From assembly GCA_037367405.1 (NCBI GenBank), contig JAZKJV010009780.1, positions 24,338-88,337 on the forward strand: a DNA stretch of 64,000 bases. Direction: 5' to 3'. Position 1 is the stretch's first letter; every line of letters starts with the position of its first letter. This DNA is from Ottelia alismoides (taxonomy: Eukaryota > Streptophyta > Magnoliopsida > Alismatales > Hydrocharitaceae). The notes under the pieces are model-generated. The model had not been told where the DNA came from, did not search any database, and saw only the letters and a program-made list of their open reading frames with translations. The translations under genes were made by a program, and so were the position numbers. This document shows, piece after piece, positions 10,271-20,159 of the stretch.

Positions 10271-10704
10271 TATATCAACCAGATATTAGGATTATCTCGT
10301 ATCGGCAAACATCTCCGCCATTTGAAAGAACCTCGACAGCTTGTGGAGCTCGCAGTCGCCAAGATCATCGACGAACGGCAGGAGGCGTTGGAGAGCGGCC
10401 GGAGGGGAGGCGGCTGCGGAGGCGCTGGTGCAGGACAGGAGGCGCTGGAGCAGTCGGAGGAGAGGCGCGGGCAGTCGCGAACGGCGCGGGGGCGGCGCCG
10501 CGCACGGGCAGAAGGATAGAGGGCCCGCGCGTGGCGGCGATGGAGGGAAGCACGCGGCCGCATGCTCGCGCGTGGCTGGGCTGAGAAGGAGCTTCAGCGG
10601 ATCTGAAGGGCGGCGCCACGCTTGCTGGAGAGGTGGCGATCTGCACGGGCGGCGCCGACCTCAGGTGGAGGATGGCGCCATTGCGAATGCGACGCGCGGC
10701 CGGG
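10271..10704. other. GC-rich internal segment of E1, right part
   Basis: The composition is strongly GC-rich and ORFs are open in most frames, with Arg/Ala-rich translations. A short segment near 10320-10410 (EPRQLVELAVAKIIDERQEA) looks more protein-like than the rest, but I cannot identify it. Confidence 0.4.
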
Positions 10705-11645
10705 ATTTACATTCAGGTATAGTTATTTTACATATATAACATTCATATTTACATTTTGATTTGTTTTTTTACAAATCTCAATATTTTTTTCTTATTTTGC
10801 AGAGTGCTACTTGAGTTTTACAAAGGAGTGAGACTCAGTTACAAAGGCTTACACAAATTTTACAAAATGAATATACATATTTACAAAAAGGAAGAAGTTT
10901 ATAAAGAGAATGGAGGGTCGTGCATGGGAGACAAGGCGTGGATTTACATTGTGGTATAGTTATTTTACATATATGACATTCATATTTACATTGTGGTATA
11001 ATTATTTTACATATATGATATTCATATTTACATTTTGATTCGTTTTTTTACAAATCTCAATATTTGTTTTCTTTTTTGCAAAGTGCTACTTGAGTTTTAC
11101 AAAGGAGTGAGATATGGTCACAAAGGCTTACACAAATTTTACAAAATGAATATACATATTTACAAAAAGTCAGAAGTTTATAAAGAGAAAAATTACTCCT
11201 ACAAAAACTCGTTGGAGTTTACAAAATGAATATACTCATTTACAAAATGAACATGCACATTTACAAAATGAAGGACTCATTTACAAAAAGGAAATACACA
11301 TATACGAAATGAAAATACAATGAAAGAATGAAATTATTAACGAAATTACGAAGATAAAAATGTATTTTTACAAAAACTCGCTGGATTTTACAAAGCTACA
11401 GCCGAATCAAGATCATTTGAATCAAAATTGAAAATCAATCAATAAAGGCATTATTGAAAATACCAAATCCAGAAAAGCTTAGAATGGTAATTTGAATCTA
11501 TTTAATGAAACTCGAATTTAATGAAATTGAGATGATGAAAACGCCCTTTTGGATGAGTTTTTTGATGCAGCCGTTAGATCAAGATCTGACGAATCTGGAC
11601 GATGGCTCACCACAATATCGGTGAGACCTCACCTCATTTGAAGTG

Positions 11646-11647
<2 letters not shown>
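10705..11647 (-). repeat. E1 right inverted arm with internal tandem duplication
   Basis: This is the inverted counterpart of 7882-8690. It is longer because a segment of about 230-260 bp is present twice in tandem: 10705-10938 and 10939-11200 share GGATTTACATT, TTACAAATCTCAATATTT, CTACTTGAGTTTTACAAAGG and ATGAATATACATATTTACAA. TTTACAAA words recur about every 20-30 bp up to 11290. Confidence 0.75.

Positions 11648-11715
<68 letters not shown>
11648..11715. repeat. long (TA)n microsatellite
   Basis: This 68 bp uninterrupted TA run is the longest in the window. It lies between the right end of E1 and the F1c half-element. Confidence 0.97.
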
Positions 11716-11719
<4 letters not shown>

Positions 11720-11885
11720 AGGGGTTGATGGGGCTGCCCCTTAGGGGCAGCCAACATGATTGTCCCGTCCTATTTTTTTGGCAAAATTTTTTATTTTTTT
11801 TGAAAAATATTGATATGTATTCATCCATATATTCGTCCTATATGTCATTCAAATTTCGTCAGAAACATAGACTCCTACGAAGGGA
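11716..11885. mobile_element. F1c: left half of an F1 foldback element
   Basis: Only one arm is present, from the GGGGCTGCCCCTTAGGGGCA end through TCATCCATAT and TTTCGTCAGAAACATAGACT, breaking off at CCTACG near 11880. The inner spacer and second arm are missing. Confidence 0.75.
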
Positions 11886-12294
11886 TTCCTCCTTTTCCCA
11901 TATCAAAAGATATAACTAACACTTATCCAGGAGAAGGCTTCCCTGAACAAAATTCCTCCTTTTTCTCAAATAAGTACAGAGGGATTGAAAGGTGAAGGGG
12001 TGATAGGAAGATTGACACGTTGAGAGATGGAAAGCCTTCAAACTAAACAAAGAACGCCATGCTTCTAGAAACAACACTTTTCAATGCAAAAGATGAGAAG
12101 AATGCCGGCAACATGCATATGCATGTCCCCATCACCACTTGTCTTTTGTTCACGAAGAAAAATCCACTACTAGACGATCAACACTTTGTATTATCGAAAT
12201 CAAATTCTTATTATGTAAAAGAATAGGGCTAAGAAAGGAATGTGGCTACTTGTCTCTGCAACTTTGTTACGTGGCCACAACTGAATCGCCGCCA
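11886..12294. other. intergenic, no gene recognised
   Basis: No domain, RNA gene or clear repeat is seen in these 400 bp. Confidence 0.5.
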
Positions 12295-12603
12295 CACTGC
12301 AAGAAAAATGAGTTGTGGCCACGGAATGTGGCTACGGAAATTTGCGGCCACGATAATTACGTGATCACTAGTTTCTTTTAGCAAAATCCGTGACCAAAGT
12401 CTTCACACAAGAGTTGTAGCAACGACAAGTTCTGTGGTCACTTGTAGTAGCCACGGCATATTCGTCGTTAGAGAACTCTCACGACGAGACTTGTAGCTAC
12501 GACTACTGGTCACGACTTGTCGTGGTCAGAGCTCAATTTTGTGGTCACAAACCACATATTTGTGGGCATAGTTCTGTAGCCACAACTTATTTTCCTTGTA
12601 ATG
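12295..12603. mobile_element. short non-autonomous CACTA (En/Spm-like) element
   Basis: The left end CACTGCAAGAAAAATGAG and the right end, inverted, are near matches; the right end is degraded (TTGTAATG instead of TTGCAGTG). Subterminal GTGGCCACGG-like words occur in both orientations, as is common in CACTA elements. Its 309 bp hold no coding sequence. Confidence 0.75.
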
Positions 12604-13375
12604 TCAACATGACCGTCGTGTTACATAATTTTCCATTGGCGATCACCAACATTGATTTGCTGATAATCTTACTAGAAATTTGATTTATTCTTGTATTACT
12701 TCTATTTTTTGTTACCAACAACCTTCGTATATACTTAGTTACTATTAATAGTCCAACATCTTGTATAACGTGAAGGTACTGTACTTTTGCTTCTATATGA
12801 ATTTTCTGATAAGCTTACGACAATGAAGAAATGCTGTTGCAAATTGCAATTTTTAAAATTAAAAGAATGCACCAGATGATTGACTTTACAAAAACATTCA
12901 AATGCTGGTTTGCCATTTGCCATGGTGTTAAAAATAAAAAATTCGATTAAAATTTTATTGAACATTACATGCACACCATCTCATTTATTCTGCTGCTCAC
13001 ATTTTCCCTCCCCTTTTTGTGTTTCATCCCCTTGAATCCCTTTTTAATTATCAGATTTTTATCATTTATGTCTTTTTAAACTTCTGTGATACCGTTTTAT
13101 CCATTCTTTTTTACAATATCAGTTGTGCCCTTATATTTTAAAAAAATCGCAATTCTTTATAATATCAGTTATGCTCCTACTTTATTTCAATGGAAGATCC
13201 GAAGCATAAATTTTCTAGAAAGATAAGGGCACATCTGATATTGCAAAAAAAGGAAAGAGCATAGTTAATATTGCAAAAGTTAACAAGGACACAAGTTATA
13301 AAAACCCTTAATTACTATTGTAGCGAATATCATATTGAGCTCTTAATCAACGTAGGTCTTAGAGTTGCTGTAATC
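12604..13375. other. intergenic with a weak inverted repeat
   Basis: No gene is seen. An imperfect inverted pair (TACAATATCAGTTGTGCCCT near 13114 and GGGCACATCTGATATTGCAA near 13227) spans about 140 bp, with a second, weaker pair inside it. It may be an old MITE. Confidence 0.5.
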
Positions 13376-13505
13376 GACATGTTATGGATGGAGGATATAG
13401 GAGTATATGTTTCTGATGAAATTTTAATGGATGTTAGAGGAATATAATGATGAATATATATATTTTTATTTTTCAAAAAAAATAAGGGGAAAATAGACGT
13501 GGGAG
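13376..13505. mobile_element. F1d: diverged right half of an F1 foldback element
   Basis: Only the right arm is recognisable: GGATGGAGGATATAGGAGT, TTTCTGATGAAATT, AATATAATGATGAATATA and the A-rich end. It resembles the right arm of the 59106 copy, including a GTAATCGACATGTT block at its inner end. Confidence 0.65.
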
Positions 13506-14000
13506 TGCCCGTTGACTTCTCGAGGTAGCAGTCACATTTTACTCTTTTATGAATTATATCATGACCTGTGTAATCTTGCTAATTCTCAGATAACAATCCG
13601 TGCACATGGGCATATGTGCTAAGTAGGGAAAGATTACATGAATCATGGTGTAATCATAATTGATGATATAGGATTGTGCTGTAATTGGAGAAACTTTGGA
13701 GCATGGTGTGAAAATCTCCGTAAACAATTAGTTGGATCTAAATGAATAAAAGTACAAGAAAGAAACAAGTTGATGCAATGGAATAAATGCGGAGAAAAAG
13801 AGAGTAGCACTTTATACAATGTACGGTACACAGCCATGGAATGTCAAATTCCATGACAATAGTAGTACCATGACTGACGTGGTGAGCTTAGCCCCACATC
13901 CCATGAGGTTTTATCTTTCTTCAAAATTTTAAAAAAAGTGTCTTTTGGTATATTTTCTTCCTATCACAACTTTTTCCTAAGAGCATTGTCTCATGTTTAT

Positions 14001-14003
<3 letters not shown>
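13506..14003. other. intergenic, no gene recognised
   Basis: Nothing was recognised apart from a short palindrome at 13834-13858 (CATGGAATGTCAAATTCCATG). Confidence 0.45.

Positions 14004-14038
<35 letters not shown>
14004..14038. repeat. (TA)n microsatellite
   Basis: This TA run abuts the left end of F1e. Confidence 0.96.
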
Positions 14039-14040
<2 letters not shown>

Positions 14041-14417
14041 GTAAAATGTGTATCCCCCTAGGGGGAGCTAACTTAGCTGCCCCGCCCTTTTTTCACAATT
14101 TTTTTTATTTTTTTTTGAAATCTAAAACCGTGTAAATTCATTATTAAATCCCTATATTATGTCATTCAAATTTCATGTGAAACAGAGACTCGTACGACCT
14201 CCATCCAAACGGGGTCGATTTAAAAAATCATGTTACCGTTAAAAAATGATTTTCTGGATGGAGGCCGCAGGAGTCTCTGTTTCACACGAAATTTTTACGA
14301 CATAATATAGGGATATAGTGATGAATATTCACGGAAAAAATTTTCAAAAAAAAATAAAAAAATTTGAAGAAAATAAGGCGGGGGAGCTAAGTTAGCTCCC
14401 CCTAGGGGGCAACCCCA

Positions 14418-14421
<4 letters not shown>
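14039..14421. mobile_element. F1e: full F1 foldback element
   Basis: This complete palindrome has AGCTAACTTAGCT-type terminal blocks (CCCTAGGGGGAGCTAACT and its inverse), the conserved GAAACAGAGACTC inner arms and the TTTAAAAAATCATGTTACCG spacer. It is flanked by (TA)n on the left and by (CT)n plus (TA)n on the right. Confidence 0.85.

Positions 14422-14485
<64 letters not shown>
14422..14485. repeat. (CT)n-(TA)n compound microsatellite
   Basis: A CT run of about 38 bp changes directly into a TA run of about 25 bp. It forms the right border of F1e. Confidence 0.96.
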
Positions 14486-14494
<9 letters not shown>

Positions 14495-15740
14495 CGAACG
14501 CACACTTCAGATGAGGTATATTAACAAGATATAGTGTGTGGATGTACATGTTTGAAACAAAGAGATCCAACTACTTACCACAAGATCTAAACGAATATTA
14601 CGGATGAATGCCCCAAGAATAATTGAGCAAGCAAATCAAGCAACTAACAGAACCACACATGCACATAGCAGTGATTATTGATGTAGAAAATCCTCAAACG
14701 ATGTGGTGAAAAAACCACGGGCCAACAACACCCAAAGCCCGTTTAGTACTAACGGTGATTAACATATTTTCTACGAGGGGCTATACAAAACCCAAAGCTT
14801 GTGCATTGGTATGTCAACAAAAAAAACTACCACCAAACGACAAGAGAGGTAAAGCGGGAGAGGATATCACCGTATAAAGAAAATGGTATCTGCAGCTCTT
14901 CTATAGGAGAGGTGGCGGCCACACCTTCGAAGGGGCGGATCTTATGCTGTAGGGACTTCTGCTGTAGTGCAGGGATCGTCGGGAATGGACGCCGCTATCC
15001 AACTGAGATTTTAGGGAGAAATAGGAGATGGTCAAAGCTCCTTGTAGCACATGCAGAATAAAAAGAACGGAGTTAGTGCACTGCGATGGTTGTTCTCTCT
15101 TCTCTTCTCTTGTGTAGTCTGCAGAGAATAAGGAGAACATTGGGAAAATTGTTCCCAATGCCCATGTGAACCTCATTGCATAAATACTTCTCCTTTCTAG
15201 GAAAAGAGAGGGCACCTGCTACTAGTCCAATAAACACATGCCGAAAAGGAATGAAATCACTAGTTAGGTTTATCAGGCTGTGCTCGTGTCATCTCTCACT
15301 TTCCTTGATCTATGGTTTATATGTACACATGTTACATGTAGTGGACACTAAACTATTAACTAATGTAGTCCTCATGTGATATATATGTGAACCAAGCTTG
15401 TAAGAGTGACCAATTATAACCTATCATGTATTCAACAATAGTTAAACTAAAGACCTGACCTAAGGCTTAGTGGTGTTCATTAGTGTATTCAATAAGTGGC
15501 CTACCATGAGTGAAATAGTCTGGAACGATAAATTTTAAGGTGATATGTCATGAACTTGAATGGTGTCAAACTATGTGTATAAGATTGAACTACCATAGTC
15601 TTAGATGGTGCCAAAGCATGGGTTCAAAAAGTGATAAGCTTTAGTTCAAATGTAGCCCGCCCGTTGTGACATAACGCTATTAACAAGTCTAATAGCGTTA
15701 GTACGTTCCCCATAACACTCATAATTTTTGCAACACGTTA
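14486..15740. other. intergenic, no gene recognised
   Basis: ORFs of up to about 100 codons occur but none shows a domain or splice structure that I recognise. The stretch near 14880-15060 is slightly GC-richer and could be a decayed LTR or exon fragment. Confidence 0.4.
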
Positions 15741-16055
15741 GAACAAGAGAACTAGTGCCTATAATAGGTGGTATGCTATGATAACTTGTCGTGTGACTCC
15801 TACTATAGGTGACTTGCCATGGCGTGACCTACCATGGACTCCTACTATGGGTGTCTTGCTATAGAATACCTTCCATGGGAGACATTCTATGTGATAACCT
15901 ACTATAAAGACTTCCCATAGGCTACTTGTTATGGTAAACTACTATAGACGACCTACCATGGTGACATGCCATGGCTTCCTATTGTGGTGGCCTGCCATGG
16001 CATGCCATGCCATGAGGTGGCATGCCATGCCATGAGGTGACCTGCTATGGCTTCT
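15740..16055. repeat. degenerate CCATGG/CTATAG-rich tandem repeat
   Basis: Words such as CTACCATGG, TTGCCATGG, TTCCATGGG, CTACTATAG and CTGCTATGG recur every 12-20 bp, often preceded by GACC/GACT. The right end condenses into a clean short tandem (GGTGGCATGCCATGCCATGA). The core is near-palindromic, so it is seen on both strands. It encodes no evident protein. Confidence 0.8.
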
Positions 16056-16738
16056 ACCATTTTCACATGATTTTTGTCAACATGTTAAATCGATTTTCCA
16101 AGCTACATATATTCAAATGATGTGTTTTTGGTGCATTTGGAAGCTAATTTCGATCTTTATCTAATGACACTCCTCCAGATTATTCACATATAGATTTAGG
16201 AAAATAAATAAAACTCAAACGTGTTTATATTATTTTGCCACTTTACCAAATCTGAGCTATGGGAGTTTGTAACATCACAAGCTTAGATACTCGGTTCGTT
16301 ATCAAGGAAAATTGACCCTAGTAACTTATTGGGTTCGGTCAAATGGGCCATGTTGACAACCATCCAAAATGTTGAAGCTCGAGTTTTCAAGTAGTAACCC
16401 CACCATTTATAACCCATACTCACTCTTTGTGAGTTTCTGTTGTGGGACTTTGTTTGTGGAATGGAGTGTTACAACCTCCCCCATTTATATATGCAACATT
16501 CTCATTGAGACATGGCTTCACTTTATGAGTTTCCATTGCATGACTATTTTTGAGGTTGTTACAATCTTCCCCACTTATATTTTTTATGTCCTCGTTGCGA
16601 CATGATCCATCACTTATTCTCCGTGACAATGACTGTGACACACTCCATGTAACCTTTTCCTCTCATCTCTTTGTAGGAGTGGATCCATCTCTATGTTATC
16701 CCTTTCCACAATCAGAGGGAACCCACTATGATACCATT
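16056..16738 (-). other. decayed LTR-element leader remnant
   Basis: No gene is present. On the minus strand TGGTATCA (16729-16736) resembles an initiator-Met tRNA primer binding site and is followed by a leader with TAGTGGGTTCCCTCTGATTG. A copy of that leader segment (about 50 bp) also lies at 32619-32668. Two partial copies of a CATTTATAT/TTTCCATTGCATG motif occur near 16480-16580. Confidence 0.5.
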
Positions 16739-16798
16739 TGTAACATCTTTGTCTTAAGTCCTTAGACCGCTATCAGCAAAAATAATGATTCACGACTT

Positions 16799-17980
16799 TG
16801 TTGAGAAGAGGAACGAGTGAGATGTTTATTTCATAAAGCTAGGGTCTCTTATATGGAGAGAAAACCCTAGAGAGGACAAGGGTTACGGAACCCGAGAGGT
16901 CAGAGGAGGTTACAGAACTTGAAGGGTCACAGAGGGTTACGGAACCCGAAGGGTAACGGGAGGTTATGCAACCCAAAGGGTTACAAACATAAATGTAAAT
17001 CTAATAGCTCTAACACTCCCCCTCAAGCTGGAGCTGAGAATGTTACAGCTTGTAACAAAAAGAAAAAATATACACCACATCTTCATATGATACATCATAA
17101 GAACATATGTCTGCTGCTGGGAGAAGATCTCGCTCGAGGACGGGTCTGCGGCTTTCAGGTCACCGGAATGTATCTCTACCATGCCTATAGAGTTGCTACG
17201 ATATCAGGTCACCGGAACGTATCTATGTCGTGCCTGCAGGTCACCGGATCATATCTCTGTCGTGCCTGGAGAAGAATCACTATAGAAGAAGTCAAGTGCG
17301 GAGGAGTAGTCGGATCGTAAAAGAATAGGTATACGCCTTGATGAAGAAGTCGATGCTCGGTGAAGATGGATGACCTGAGCAGTAGTCTGGAGTGTTGGTC
17401 TGTCAGCCGTGGTAGGATAGCAGACATCCTGAAGAATCATCTTTGGCTCCTCTTTTCTCTCACACTTGATAGAATAAAGATGGAGAAATAAAAAGTTGGG
17501 AGAAACAAGTCGTGGTGAAACAAGGGTTGTTGGAGAGGGTGGGGCTACAAATGGTGTCGGCGATGCAGGAGGTGTGGTTGGAGCTGCTAGAGCCTTGGGT
17601 GGCGCTTTAGATGCTGCTGGAGGTGGTAGCTGGTGTTGTTGGAGACTCAGACTGCCTTGCGTGAGACCATCGAATCCACAAGCGACGCAGGAGATCCAGC
17701 CCTCTCTCCTTGACGGCGAATTTAGGGTATTAGGCTTCAGTCTAGGGTCATCGCTCTGATACCATGTTGAGAAGAGGAACGAGTGAGATGTTTATTTCAT
17801 AGAGATAGGGTCTCTATATAGAGAGAAAACCCTAGAGAGGACAAGGGTTACAGAACCCGAGAGGTCACAGGGGGTTACGAAACTCGAAGGGTCATAGAGG
17901 GTTACGGAACCCGAAGGGTCACGAGAGGTTACAGAACCTGAAGGGTTACAAACATAAATGTAAATCTAATAGCTCTAACA
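16799..17980 (-). mobile_element. TRIM-like non-autonomous LTR retrotransposon
   Basis: Two LTRs (16799-17015, 217 bp; 17765-17980, 216 bp; TGTTGAG...TAACA on the + strand) flank only about 750 bp with no pol motifs. On the minus strand a primer binding site for tRNA-iMet (17753-17764) follows the 5' LTR and a polypurine tract (TTGAGGGGGAG) precedes the 3' LTR. The same PPT and an LTR of similar design occur in the intact copia element at 51971-57231, so that family, or a relative, could supply proteins in trans. The flanking 5 bp (GACTT/GCCTC) do not match, so no target duplication is evident. Confidence 0.87.
17753..17764 (-). promoter_or_regulatory. primer binding site of the TRIM-like element
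   Basis: The minus strand reads TGGTATCAGAGC immediately after the LTR end, complementary to the 3' end of initiator tRNA-Met. Confidence 0.85.
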
Positions 17981-18326
17981 GCCTCCTTCCATCGCAAATC
18001 AAATAACAACTAATGATGGAGATGATGAAGATATTAATGATGATCTTTTCTTCATCTTTTTCTCCTTCCCTTGATCCCAATCATTTAGAATCTCTCAGAT
18101 GGTGGAGAGTTTTGATGATAACTCTCTGAATCTCTTTATTCGGTGTTTTGCATAATGAATCATCCCGTCTCTTTTATAGGGGTAGAGCTGGAGGATTATA
18201 AAGGATAACAAACCACATCGTAACTGACTCCTGATAATCTACTAACCGTCAATGTGGATCAAGATAATGTGGTTATGTTTTATCCATTGACTTAGTAGAA
18301 TCCAATATACGGGATAAATTCCAACA

Positions 18327-18880
18327 TTCTCCCACTTGATCTATATAATCTTTAATTATGAGACAATAACTTTAAGCGTGCCTTTTCATGGGTTTTATAT
18401 AATGTCAATGACTTATATAATTTAATTGAATTAAATTAATATGATCATGACGGTCAACATCATATAACTTGACACGATCCCTTCCGTGTATCAATATCAA
18501 TTCAATCCAACCACCTGTAATTTAAAAGAATAGCATCTCCTTCTTTAATTACATTTCGACGATTATGTTATCTATTTGAAAACATAAATGCATAATATAA
18601 CAACAAAATAATTCAGAAATATAGAACAAATGAGATTGTCATAATCATAATTTGCACCAAACAAAATGTACTAATTAGCCTTTCACAACAAGGACTTCTT
18701 TATAACATCCATTCTTGCAACATGCTCAGGAAAAATTTTAAGTGATAACCCTTTAGTTAATTGATCTGCAATCATAAAATTAGTACTGATGTACTCTGAG
18801 ATATAATGATAAGTATATCTCTTACATTGAAAGCGATTAAGGGAATGAACTTTCAATGTTGACAAGGCAAGACAACTTTG
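18327..18880 (-). pseudogene. copia A RNase H tail and 3' non-coding region
   Basis: The 60-codon minus-strand ORF at 18683-18865 ends in the copia RNase H signature (EYISTNFMIADQLTKGL..EHVARM). It is the last piece of copia A pol; the rest of its RNase H is missing, probably deleted when copia B inserted. About 340 bp of AT-rich 3' region and the polypurine tract follow towards 18327. Confidence 0.75.
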
Positions 18881-20159
18881 ATATAAATTTCCTAAATTTA
18901 AGTAAAATATATATATTTATATACATTTATGAAAATTCCTTATTTTAGATAATCGTCATTAAACCCACTTAGTACTATACTAAATAATAACCAGTAATTT
19001 ATCATGGATTGGATCCATGATCAAAATATTGTACTTGCAGTTGAACACATAACGTATGTGGTTGCAATGTGCAAGTTTCCTCATAATAATGAGGAATGAC
19101 AATTAAATAGACAATAGGACTACAACCTTAGGGTTTGTGTATCTCTATAGTCTTGATCTCATCGAATGCACTTTTTAAGTGACATGTCGATGATGATCAC
19201 AATTGTCAAATAGTCCTTATAAAATCTAAGAAGATGAATTGGCACACATATGTTCTCTCGACATTTATTCATGAATGGCATGGTTCACTACATTATTCAG
19301 AACTGTGGCTTCATAGGAGATGATGTATTTAAAATGTTTGAGTACCTACCTGAACCAATGATTTTAAGAGTTAAGATGTACGTAGATACGATGAGTGTCA
19401 TCATTCTACTATCTATACTCTAGCATTCATGAAGCTTCATAATATTCATATTTTATGAAGCATGTACAAACGAAGAAATACTCTTATTGAAATATTTTGA
19501 ATTCAATGTAAGAGATCCTTTGTCTTAAGCAATTATTGTTTATATGAAAGGAGCGCAGTGGAAGTATGGTTCTGACCCAAGTTAGAAGAAAAGTCAAAAA
19601 GTTGACTTTACTTCTATGTCTTGCATACATATAACATCCAAAGAGTTGGATGAATGTGAATACTGCAATAAGTCAATGTACTGACAATAAGACTATCTAT
19701 TCTATCTAGGACCCTTTGAGAAGGACCCAGATAGTGCATCAGAATAATCTACATCAACATATAATCATTGAAATCAATTTTCTTATTTGATAAGTTAAAA
19801 GTCTAATAATTATATCTCAATATTCTAATAACACGCACAATCAGTTGCATATGTTTTAGAAGACTAGAAACTTCATCTTAAGGTTTAATAGTCATCCACA
19901 TAGACGTTGATGCAATTGTTGCAAAAATCTCTATTGGATAGATAGACTTCATATTTTCAGTCTTAGACTTAGAGAATGTCTCTATGACCTGGATATTAGA
20001 ATACACTCATAGTTTATTCTAAGTGATGGAAATAAATATGAATTCTGGAATAAATCTATCATAATGGGTTATGATGGATATATTTCAGATAGTAATCTAG
20101 CATCAAGCCTTGGACATCTATTGATTTCATCAATAGACTAGTAAGAGATGAAACTTTAG
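18881..20159 (+). other. degenerate 5' part of copia B
   Basis: This is AT-rich DNA with many stops in all frames. By position it should contain gag and protease remnants of copia B, but I can identify no motif confidently. Confidence 0.4.

Larger units (their letters stand above)
7882..11647. mobile_element. E1: 3.8 kb long-inverted-repeat element carrying host gene fragments
   Basis: The termini are inverted copies of a segment of about 42 bp (ACTTCAAATGAGGTGGGG then TCTCACCGATATTGTGGTGA) that itself forms a small hairpin (GGTCTCACC/GGTGAGCC). Homology continues inward as long arms, about 7882-8690 and 10705-11647, including TCGTCAGATC, CTCATCCAAAAGG and GGTATTTTCA blocks. The arms are packed with TTTGTAAA (left) or TTTACAAA (right) words. 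The centre holds GC-rich DNA and thylakoidal processing peptidase fragments. No transposase is visible, so it is a non-autonomous, Pack-type element, possibly MULE-like. Both outer ends abut (TA)n. Confidence 0.75.
16739..18326 (-). repeat. 3' LTR of copia A, split by a TRIM-like element
   Basis: 17981-18326 aligns over most of its length with 32239-32618 (CTCCTTC..ATCGCAAATCAAAT, TGTTTTGCATAATGA, TTATCCATTGACTT, GATAAATTCCAACA). The remaining piece, AATAATGATTCACGACTT, lies on the far side of the TRIM-like insertion, ending at 16798. Confidence 0.75.

Noticed and set aside
10252..10739. Overlapping 93-139 codon ORFs on both strands
   Set aside because: Same GC-rich block gives open frames on both strands; only the captured peptidase part (to about 10270) is credible.
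11602..11919. 105-codon ORF with a repeated Tyr-Ile run
   Set aside because: It is the translation of a TA microsatellite and a foldback arm.
14801..15379. Several 67-104 codon ORFs
   Set aside because: No domain, no splice structure, no conservation evidence.
16380..16640. Possible solo LTR (CATTTATATATGCAACATT region)
   Set aside because: Repeated words and a TGGTATCA-like site are present, but no clear LTR borders or target duplication.
17496..17759. 87-codon Gly/Val/Ala-rich ORF on the + strand
   Set aside because: It lies antisense in the leader of the TRIM-like element.
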